64,000 nucleotides of DNA. It comes from Fibrobacter succinogenes (GTDB lineage: Bacteria; Fibrobacterota; Fibrobacteria; Fibrobacterales; Fibrobacteraceae). The first letter of the stretch is position 1. Each line of letters begins with the position of its first letter. The notes under the pieces are model-generated. The model saw only the letters and a program-made list of their open reading frames with translations. It did no database searches and was not told where the DNA came from. Of this stretch, positions 51,022 to 57,791 are shown piece by piece. The stretch lies in the NCBI GenBank assembly GCA_902756345.1, contig CACVQR010000006.1:248001-312000 (forward strand). The letters run 5' to 3'. The position numbers were made by a program, and so were the translations under genes.

Positions 51022-51789
51022 ATGGCCATGTTTTCCGAAAAGAAATTCCTCGCTACCAAAGAGACCTCCAAGGCCAAGCGCATGGCCGAACTTTTGCGTG
51101 TCATCATTTTGCAGCTGGGCGACGACGTGCCCCGCGCCAAACGTGAATTCGAGACTTACGCCGAATGGATGAAGCTCCCCGAAAGCGAGCGCCTTACCGG
51201 AAAAAATCAAGCCCAGATGATCGACCTGTACAAGACGTTCCGCACTCGGGCCGGGCTCGGTTTTGAACGCGATGTTTACCTGGAACAAGAGCCGGGCGAC
51301 CGCGAAGTCGCAAACGAAGCACCGCTCCCGTTCGCCGTACTCGTACATAACCTGCGCAGCGCCTTCAATGTGGGCTCCATTATCCGCAGCACGGACTGCT
51401 TCGGGCTCGAAGGAGTCCACCTCAGCGGCTACAGCTGCGGGCCCGACCACGTGACGGTCAAGAGCGCCGCCCGCGGCTGTCAGGAATGGATTCCTATCAA
51501 GCGTTGGGACTCCCCCTTCGACTGCGTCAAGTGGCATAAAGAAAACGGCTACGAAATTATCGCCCTCGAAACCGGAGAAGACATTCCGAGCATCAACGAT
51601 GTCAAGTGGCCCGAAAAAGGCCTAATCATTCTCGGCAACGAAGAATTAGGAATCGCCCCCGAACTGATGGCAGAGGCGACCATGAAAGTGACTATTCCGA
51701 TGGCTGGCCGCAAGGCGAGCATGAACGTCGCCGGGGCGTTTGCCATTATGTGCTTTAAGATTCGTTCGGATGTCGGAAGCAGAAAGTAG
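51022..51789 (+). CDS. SpoU/TrmH-family RNA 2'-O-methyltransferase
   Basis: 255 residues. SPOUT motifs: NLRSAFNVGSIIRSTDCFG (motif 1), GLIILGNEELGIAPELM (motif 2) and IPMAGRKASMNVAGAFAI (motif 3). About 100 N-terminal residues precede the knot domain. It methylates a ribose in tRNA or rRNA; the target cannot be told. ATG at 51022, with a second ATG two codons on. The last codons and the TAG lie in a GTAGGAAG-type repeat, so the C terminus (DVGSRK) is probably repeat-derived. Confidence 0.9.
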   Translation: MAMFSEKKFLATKETSKAKRMAELLRVIILQLGDDVPRAKREFETYAEWMKLPESERLTGKNQAQMIDLYKTFRTRAGLGFERDVYLEQEPGDREVANEAPLPFAVLVHNLRSAFNVGSIIRSTDCFGLEGVHLSGYSCGPDHVTVKSAARGCQEWIPIKRWDSPFDCVKWHKENGYEIIALETGEDIPSINDVKWPEKGLIILGNEELGIAPELMAEATMKVTIPMAGRKASMNVAGAFAIMCFKIRSDVGSRK

Positions 51790-51838
51790 GAAATCTTACC
51801 TTCCTACTTCCTACTGTCTACTGCCTACCGTCTACTAC
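51772..51838. repeat. GTAGGAAGTAG array between convergent stop codons
   Basis: GTCGGAAGCAGAAAGTAGGA, then CTTCCTACTTCCTACTGTC and TACTGCCTACCGTCTACTAC form an inverted array. Its left edge contains the TAG of the methyltransferase and its right edge the TAG of the convergent propeller gene. Confidence 0.65.
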
Positions 51839-53049
51839 TTCGCCAGCGACTTCACAGCGTCGGTCAGGCGGTCGATTGCCTGGATGAGTTCGTCCATCTT
51901 GGCTTCGCTCACACCACCGGCAACAGCGGCGGGCACACTTGCGGCAGTCGCGGCAGCCTGAGCAACAGGCTTTGCAGGTTCCTTCACCGGGACCTTGCCG
52001 AGCCAAATATCCGGCCAGCGGTCATTGCCGCTATGATAGGTAATGCGCGTTGCGGTTTCTACCGGTTCGCCAATCTTCCAGATATAGAGTTCGTAGTCGA
52101 ACAAGTCGTGGTCATGGCCCTTGTCGGTTGCACCCCATACGAGCCACTTGCCATCGGGAGAAAGACGCGGGAAATATTCATGACTGCGGCGGCCAGGCAG
52201 GTCCATCAACTTCACATTCTTCGGAATGCCGAAGAAGCCCACCTTTTCAATCTGCTTGCCGTCCTTGGCGCTGAACCAGAGGATTTCACTCGGGGCAGCG
52301 GTACCGCCGTTACCCGTCGGGTTCACGCGGTAAAGCTTGGAGCCATCAAAGTTCCAGTCAATCTGGCAACCGTCGCCAGACTTGGTCCAAGCGTTCTTAG
52401 TCAAATCCCACACGCCCGTTTCGCGCATAGAGCCGCGGAGCGTAATGGCCAAGTGCTTGCCATCGGGGCTCATGTTCGGTTCCTGCAGAATCACGCCGGA
52501 CTTGTTGAAAGCCTTTTCTCCATCGAGCACGAGAGTCTCTTTTTTGCTGGCGAGGTCCATCGTAAACACTTTGCCTGCGCGGCTAAATACAATCGACTTG
52601 CCGTCGGGTCTCCAAGTGCCCCACGTCGCATTGTCCACCACCTTGCGTGGATTAACACCAAGGGAATTTTCGCCCGAAATGTCGACCATCCACAAGTCCC
52701 ACTTTTCCGGGTAGTTGGCATCGTTTTCAGGCACCCAGCCGCCCTTGCTGCGGTTAAAGAGCACCGTCGAGCCATCCGGAGAAATGCGCGGGAACCAGTC
52801 TACATTGTCACCCTGCGTAAGGGCACGGGCGTTCGTACCGTCTGCGTTCATGATCCAAATGTCATGATGGCTATTCGCGCGACTCGTGGCCCACACAATA
52901 GCCCCCTCGAGCTTACCCTTCAGGGCATCGAGAGCCTTTTGTTCGTCGGCAGTAGGATCAACGGCGGCACCCGTCGGAGCGCCCTGCTGGGCAAATACCG
53001 AGGTCACGCCAAAAGCGGCACAGGCACAAAACTTCACAAACTTATTCAT
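51835..53049 (-). CDS. Secreted PD40/TolB-type beta-propeller protein
   Basis: 404 residues. Signal peptide (MNKFVKFCACAAFGVTSVFA). Several PD40 repeats: DIWIMNADGTNARALT, FPRISPDGSTVLFNRS, TWRPDGKSIVFSR, EPNMSPDGKHLAITLRG and FPRLSPDGKWLVWGATD. The C-terminal 50 residues are alanine-rich and end in a short helix (SEAKMDELIQAIDRLTDAV). Probably periplasmic or surface; ligand unknown. The propeller words resemble those in the TIGR02171 lipoproteins nearby. A TATCTTTA box ends 4 nt before the ATG. Confidence 0.85.
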   Translation of the reverse strand: MNKFVKFCACAAFGVTSVFAQQGAPTGAAVDPTADEQKALDALKGKLEGAIVWATSRANSHHDIWIMNADGTNARALTQGDNVDWFPRISPDGSTVLFNRSKGGWVPENDANYPEKWDLWMVDISGENSLGVNPRKVVDNATWGTWRPDGKSIVFSRAGKVFTMDLASKKETLVLDGEKAFNKSGVILQEPNMSPDGKHLAITLRGSMRETGVWDLTKNAWTKSGDGCQIDWNFDGSKLYRVNPTGNGGTAAPSEILWFSAKDGKQIEKVGFFGIPKNVKLMDLPGRRSHEYFPRLSPDGKWLVWGATDKGHDHDLFDYELYIWKIGEPVETATRITYHSGNDRWPDIWLGKVPVKEPAKPVAQAAATAASVPAAVAGGVSEAKMDELIQAIDRLTDAVKSLAK

Positions 53050-53053
53050 GCCT

Positions 53054-53061
53054 TAAAGATA
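53054..53061 (-). promoter_or_regulatory. Promoter box of the propeller gene (TATCTTTA), 4 nt before the start
   Basis: Minus-strand CGTATCTTTAAGGCATG. The space between box and start is AGGC; a leaderless transcript is likely. Confidence 0.4.
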
Positions 53062-53063
53062 CG

Positions 53064-53103
53064 AAAAAATAAACGCAAGCACCCAGCGGGCACCTGCGTT
53101 TTT
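53064..53103 (-). terminator. Terminator of the GH8 gene, abutting the next promoter
   Basis: On the minus strand, AAACGCAGGTGCC pairs with GGGTGCTTGCGTTT around CGCT, followed by ATTTTTT, which leads straight into the TATCTTTA box of the next gene. Confidence 0.8.
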
Positions 53104-53126
53104 CGCTAAAACACACAATAGACGCT

Positions 53127-54509
53127 TTATTGCAAGCGAATCTTTTGCATCACAGTCGCATTTTTAGCCTGAATGCGAACCATATAGACACCAGCAGGTA
53201 ATCCCTGGAGGTCCATTGCCTGACTCCCCGCCTGCGTCTTGACCGCATGGCCAGCCACATTGAACACGTCAACGCGGGCGGCACCGTCGGTGCAGACTTG
53301 GAGCGTGCGGCCCTGCAGCGAAACCGCCGGAGCGTTTGCAACTTTGGACTTCGCGATGCCGGTCATGCCGGAATTTGCGTTCATGAGGTTCGGCATGTTA
53401 CCCGAAACCAAGAGGCCGTTCAAGAGCTTGAGCGACTGGTTAAAGTAGTTCTCGTCGCCGAGCGCCACCGCTTCTTTCCAATATTCATCAAGCTTAGCTT
53501 GGTACTTGGAATCCGAAATGAGTGCGGTCATCAAAGATGTCACGAATGTACTGTTGTGGTCATTGCCGAGACTGCCCGAAGAACGAATCACGGGGCCCTT
53601 CATGTCCGAAGCATTCACCTTAGACACGAACTCCGCCATCTTCTTGTCGATGGCGAGCGCACGCTGGTCGCCATGCCAGCACACGGCCTTCGCGTTACGC
53701 CACGGGGCGCGCGAGGCATCGTAGCTATAATAATCGTCTTCGCTCTTGCCGTTTTTGTCGGTCCAGTCATCCACCAGGCCCGTCGAGACTTCGTCAGAGC
53801 TCGATTCGTACAACTTCATATTCGCATCGTAGGCTGTCTTACTCCAGAATTCGGCATTTTCTTCATCGATTGCGGCAAACAAGGGCATGTAAGCCGGATC
53901 GAAGTAACCCGGGTTCTTGCGGTTATAAGCAGCATCACCCCACTTGTCGCCCGGCATGTGCAAGCCGTTGCTTTCGAACTCGGACTTTTTCATGGCCTGA
54001 ATCAATTTCTTGGCATCTTCCTTGTACTTCTCATCGCCAAATTGGTAGTACGCCATCACAAGGGCGGCAGCGGCATCGATATCGCCATCGAGAGCGGCAC
54101 CGTTGCCCGCATCCCAAGATTCCGAAAGATTACCGATTTTCCAGATCATGAGTCCGTTTTCGTTCTGGAACTTTTTGTAAAAATTCCAGATTTTGTCGAA
54201 TTCGGCCTGATAGCTCGTCGTGTTGTCGCTAAAGTAGACCATCAGAAGCATGCCGTAGCCGACACCTTCCGAAAAATATGCATCAGAACCGGGGTCAGAA
54301 CGTATGCCTGCGATATCGCCCGATTCGTTGTACATGGCCTGTTTCCAGTACAGAAACTGCTTTTTCAGCTGTTCCGAAGCGGCGGCCTTGTCGCTCAGAA
54401 GAGTCGCATTGCCACCATAGTCAGACATCTGCGGAAACGGGAAATTCACCGTCGCTTGAGAAAGACTAAACGCCAACGCCAAAGACGCGGCCCAAACTTT
54501 ACATCCCAT
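53127..54509 (-). CDS. Secreted glycoside hydrolase family 8 (endoglucanase) with C-terminal sorting domain
   Basis: 460 residues. Start MGCKVWAASL with AAGGAG upstream (a longer in-frame start at 54557 would cross the promoter box). Signal peptide to about residue 19. GH8 core about 45-370 with the proton donor E81 (YFSEGVGYGM) and the ALDGDIDAAAAL block (D141, D143). The C-terminal ~70 residues end in GLPAGVYMVRIQAKNATVMQKIRL, a type IX-like sorting domain. It should cut internal bonds in cellulose or mixed-linkage glucan, although GH8 also includes xylanases and chitosanases. Confidence 0.93.
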   Translation of the reverse strand: MGCKVWAASLALAFSLSQATVNFPFPQMSDYGGNATLLSDKAAASEQLKKQFLYWKQAMYNESGDIAGIRSDPGSDAYFSEGVGYGMLLMVYFSDNTTSYQAEFDKIWNFYKKFQNENGLMIWKIGNLSESWDAGNGAALDGDIDAAAALVMAYYQFGDEKYKEDAKKLIQAMKKSEFESNGLHMPGDKWGDAAYNRKNPGYFDPAYMPLFAAIDEENAEFWSKTAYDANMKLYESSSDEVSTGLVDDWTDKNGKSEDDYYSYDASRAPWRNAKAVCWHGDQRALAIDKKMAEFVSKVNASDMKGPVIRSSGSLGNDHNSTFVTSLMTALISDSKYQAKLDEYWKEAVALGDENYFNQSLKLLNGLLVSGNMPNLMNANSGMTGIAKSKVANAPAVSLQGRTLQVCTDGAARVDVFNVAGHAVKTQAGSQAMDLQGLPAGVYMVRIQAKNATVMQKIRLQ

Positions 54510-54535
54510 ATATATACTCCTTTTTTCTCTACCCT

Positions 54536-54543
54536 CAAAGATA
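54536..54543 (-). promoter_or_regulatory. Promoter box of the GH8 gene (TATCTTTG)
   Basis: Minus-strand ATTATCTTTGAGGG, 27 nt before the ATG. Confidence 0.5.
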
Positions 54544-54716
54544 ATGGATTTTTGCAAAAAAACAACTTTTATTTTTGCGTTTCGTGTTTAAAATCACGCT
54601 AAAAAGCTGTAAAAAAAGCGATTTTCGCCCATTATACAGGTGTAAACAGAAAAAGGTTCCGTTTTTTGTCGTTTTCGCATTCCAAAACCTATTTTCCGTA
54701 AAAAAAGGGATGTTCT

Positions 54717-56162
54717 ATGAAGACTTTAACCATATCCGCATTTTTGTCGTCTTTGGCACTGTGCGCAACGCTTGCCACCGCCCAAGACATTACCCCCACC
54801 CGCGTAGGGCCTGTCAGCCAATACGGTCAGCTGATGACCGGCAAGAACTCGCAAGGTCAGGGCCGCATTTACGGCAGTTGTGAAGGCGTCAAGGACGGTG
54901 CCGAAGTGCAGGTGCGCGGCATGAGCCTTTACTGGAGCTTAATGCCCCAGGCTCTGGAATTCTGGAGCGAAGAAGGCATTTCCACCATGGTGAACGACAT
55001 GAAGATACAAATCGTGCGCGCCGCTATGGCTACCGGCAACGAAGACTGGAAAGGCGAATGGAACGGCATTCAGCTCAAGGGCTACGCCAGCGACCCCAAC
55101 AACCAGAAACAATTTATGAAGACGGTTGTCGAAGCGGCAATCAAGAACGATATTTACGTGATTATCGACTGGCATTCTCACGAAGCCCACAAGCAGACCG
55201 ATGCGGCAAAGGGCTTTTTCAAGGAAATGGCCGAGGCATACGGTAAGTACGACAACGTCATTTTCGAAGTCTACAACGAACCGCAGCAGATTCCTTGGAG
55301 CGATGTCAAGAACTACGCAAACCAAGTCATCGAAGTGATCCGCCAGTATTCCGACAACCTGGTGCTCGTGGGCAACCCCTCCTGGGACCAGAATCCGTCT
55401 GACGCAATCGGCAACGAAGTGAACGACCCCAAGAAAAACACCGCTTACACCCTGCACTACTACGCCAACAGCCATAACTGGGAAGGCAATTACAGCTGGG
55501 GCGGCGAAAGCGAAGGCGTCAAAGGCGAAAAGGCTATCAAAGCAGGGCTCTCCGTGTTTATTTCGGAATGGGGAACCGGCAACGCCGACGGCAAGGGAAC
55601 TCCGGATCAAGGCCGCAACCAAAGCTGGCAGGAATACGTGAACAAGTATCAGCTTTCTTGGGCGAACTGGTCTGCATCCAAGATCAGCGAAGGTACCGCA
55701 GCATTTGAAGGATCCTCAACCAAGACTTCGCTCCAGTACACCACCTCGGGTAACCTGGTGAAGGGCTACCTTTCTACCAACCCCGACAGCTACACCAAGT
55801 GCGCAGCCAACAGCAACAGCAACAACAACAATCAAAGTCAGGGCGACAGCAACAATAATCAGAATCAGAACGAAAACAACAACCAAGGCAACAACAATCA
55901 AAACAACAACCAAAATGGCAACAACAACACCGCCATTTCCATGCAGACCAATTTGAATTTCAACGTGACCTTCTCGGGCAACGCCTTGCACATTGCAGGT
56001 TCCCCCATGACGGTCGAAATATTCAGCACCAAGGGCAACAAGCTCATGGCTGTCGATAACGTGAGTGGCACGCTTTCGCTCGCCAAACTCCCTGTCGGCA
56101 TGTACGTTGCGAAGGTTCGCGGAAACGGAACGAACATGGTGCGGGCAATTCAGATTAAGTAA
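54717..56162 (+). CDS. Secreted glycoside hydrolase family 5 endoglucanase
   Basis: 481 residues. Signal peptide (MKTLTISAFLSSLALCATLATA). GH5 domain about 25-360 with acid/base E188 (FEVYNEPQQ), nucleophile E284 (FISEWGTGNA), DWHSHEA and LHYYANSHNW, as in subfamily-2 cellulases. Then an asparagine/glutamine-rich linker (about 364-405) encoded by AAC/CAA-rich DNA, and a sorting-type C-terminal domain (VEIFSTKGNKLMAVDN, LPVGMYVAKVRGNG). It cuts internal beta-1,4 bonds of cellulose. Divergent from the GH8 gene and sharing a 207-bp intergenic region. Confidence 0.95.
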   Translation: MKTLTISAFLSSLALCATLATAQDITPTRVGPVSQYGQLMTGKNSQGQGRIYGSCEGVKDGAEVQVRGMSLYWSLMPQALEFWSEEGISTMVNDMKIQIVRAAMATGNEDWKGEWNGIQLKGYASDPNNQKQFMKTVVEAAIKNDIYVIIDWHSHEAHKQTDAAKGFFKEMAEAYGKYDNVIFEVYNEPQQIPWSDVKNYANQVIEVIRQYSDNLVLVGNPSWDQNPSDAIGNEVNDPKKNTAYTLHYYANSHNWEGNYSWGGESEGVKGEKAIKAGLSVFISEWGTGNADGKGTPDQGRNQSWQEYVNKYQLSWANWSASKISEGTAAFEGSSTKTSLQYTTSGNLVKGYLSTNPDSYTKCAANSNSNNNNQSQGDSNNNQNQNENNNQGNNNQNNNQNGNNNTAISMQTNLNFNVTFSGNALHIAGSPMTVEIFSTKGNKLMAVDNVSGTLSLAKLPVGMYVAKVRGNGTNMVRAIQIK

Positions 56163-56184
56163 ATCCAATCAAACGAGAGAGAAA

Positions 56185-56217
56185 GGGGTCCGACCTTTTA
56201 TGGGTCGGGCCTTTTTT
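56185..56217 (+). terminator. Rho-independent terminator of the GH5 gene
   Basis: GGTCCGACC and GGTCGGGCC pair around TTTTATG, followed by six T. Confidence 0.9.
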
Positions 56218-56218
56218 A

Positions 56219-56328
56219 TACCGTTCGGCTCTATCTCAAAACAAGAATGTGATGTCGCCTCACTCTCGCCATCGCTCCTGCTTAACGCATGGAGCTTATG
56301 GCTCACAGTTATTACCGTTCGGCTCTAT
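56219..56328. repeat. TACCGTTCGGCTCTAT direct repeats flanking a 78-bp segment
   Basis: The 16-bp word occurs at 56219-56234 and 56313-56328. The second copy contains the stop codon of the leftward GT-C-like gene. The segment between carries no gene. Confidence 0.6.
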
Positions 56329-57791
56329 TTGATCATTTTATCGAATACGGCGAAGTATTCGTCGCGATATGCCAGGTGCCAGCGGGAATCTTGCTGCAAA
56401 GCACGCAGAAGTGTATCCCAGCGGGCATAGTACTGCAGCGGGAATAGGGCGCGGTCTATGCCTAAGGAATCGGCGTCATGCATAAACAGGGCGGGGTCTT
56501 TGGCGTAATTCAGATACCGTTCAAAGAAATCCGCCGTCTTAAGGATAAACCTGCCATCGATGTAAATGGAATCAGTCGGGTTCATTAAAGCCAGGTAACC
56601 GCCGGCACGATCATCGTTAAAAAGCTTACCCTTATGCGGATGATTTTGCATCCAGTCTGTCGCATCAACCGGCACACGCTGGCAAGCGACCATGGAGATG
56701 TCGTAAGCAGAAAGTGAACGAACCCAGAGACCGAAGATAAAAAAAGTAGGAAGTAGGAAGTAGACAGTAGACAGTAGGCGGCAGGATGTGAAATGTGGAG
56801 TGTGAAATGGGAAATTAGGCAATGTCGCTAAAAGTACCGGCAGGAACAATACGAAATTACGTTCGGCAATAAGGACAAGGATTGCTGTCGCCAAGAGAGA
56901 GACATTCAAAACATCCGGCCTGCGATTCTTATACAAGCGCCAAATGGCAAGTCCCATTCCTGCTAGGCAGAGCAAAATCATCAGCACACATTCCAGTGTA
57001 TTCTCCCCCTCCATCAAAAGCGTGAACGGAGAACGGTTCTCGGCGATTTCGCTTGCAAAGATTGCCGCCGAGGGCGAAAGTCCAAGCAAACGGTCCAAGA
57101 GTCCAAACGGGTACAGGAATAACGCGAGGCCCTCGCGATGCAAGAACGGCATCGCAAACAATGCAACAACAAAAGCTCCCCGCAACGCAAACGCCTTCCG
57201 AGAAAACTTATCACCCGACTTACGCGAATTCCAAATTCCGGCAGTCAACACAAGCACCGCAAACAGCGGGCCCAAAATGTACAGGCCCTGCGTTTTGCAC
57301 CAAGTCCACTGTATGGCAAGAATAAGAACCGCAAAAAGCGTGTTCACCGGGGTCAAGCGACTGTTCGCAAACAACCTCGGCAAGACATTCCAATAAATCC
57401 CGAGAAACAATAGCGAAAACAGCACCGGACGCATTTCAAAATGATAGCGGAATACAAAAAGCAGAACAACTGCAACTAGAGACCGCCTCATACAACTAGA
57501 GATTGCCGCGGTCCTTCGGACCTCGCAATGACATTTAGGATTTTCAGGCAACAAGAAAAGTGCAAACACGACGCCCCAAAGAATCGCCTTGAATGCCACC
57601 AAGAGCGGAGCGCCACCCAAACCGTAGACAAAGCCTACCGCCAGTTGAAAATATTCATGCACGTTCACAACGGGCGTGCGGACAGGTGTCCACGTAGTCA
57701 CCCATTCGCGAGCACAAGCCAAATGCCACCAGATGTCGGTATCGGTCAGCGGAAAAATCGCGAACAGAATGACAAATACAGCAATTACCAT
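56325..57791 (-). CDS. Polytopic membrane protein, GT-C glycosyltransferase-like, with repeat-derived inserts
   Basis: 488 residues with about 10 membrane segments. The N-terminal TDTDIWWHLACAREW matches the DTDxWWHL motif of GT-C-like membrane proteins, and the C-terminal soluble part has FNDDRAGGYLALMNP and SIYIDGRF, typical of the same group. It may use lipid-linked sugars on the outer face of the membrane; the substrate is unknown. It overlaps TIGR02171 gene C by 7 nt, so it is translated with it. Residues about 84-100 (KCHCEVRRTAAISSCMRR) and 324-349 are translated dispersed repeats. Confidence 0.75.
   Translation of the reverse strand: MVIAVFVILFAIFPLTDTDIWWHLACAREWVTTWTPVRTPVVNVHEYFQLAVGFVYGLGGAPLLVAFKAILWGVVFALFLLPENPKCHCEVRRTAAISSCMRRSLVAVVLLFVFRYHFEMRPVLFSLLFLGIYWNVLPRLFANSRLTPVNTLFAVLILAIQWTWCKTQGLYILGPLFAVLVLTAGIWNSRKSGDKFSRKAFALRGAFVVALFAMPFLHREGLALFLYPFGLLDRLLGLSPSAAIFASEIAENRSPFTLLMEGENTLECVLMILLCLAGMGLAIWRLYKNRRPDVLNVSLLATAILVLIAERNFVLFLPVLLATLPNFPFHTPHFTSCRLLSTVYFLLPTFFIFGLWVRSLSAYDISMVACQRVPVDATDWMQNHPHKGKLFNDDRAGGYLALMNPTDSIYIDGRFILKTADFFERYLNYAKDPALFMHDADSLGIDRALFPLQYYARWDTLLRALQQDSRWHLAYRDEYFAVFDKMIK
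56744..56818. repeat. GTAGGAAGTAGACAGTAG and GTGAAATGTGGAGTG array inside the GT-C-like gene
   Basis: AAGTAGGAAGTAGGAAGTAG, ACAGTAGACAGTAGGCGGC, then GATGTGAAATGTGGAGTGTG. Two families side by side, read in frame on the minus strand. Confidence 0.65.
57490..57535. repeat. CATTGCGAGGTCCGAAGGACCGCGGCAATCTC repeat inside the GT-C-like gene
   Basis: On the minus strand: TCATTGCGAGGTCCGAAGGA, CCGCGGCAATCTCTAGTTGT. A typical dispersed element of the GTCATTGCGAGG...GCAATCTC type, translated as CHCEVRRTAAISSC. Confidence 0.65.

Noticed and set aside
50995-51537. N-terminal extension of lipoprotein B
   Set aside because: It would run antisense through the methyltransferase gene; the lipoprotein signal with lipobox begins at 50994.
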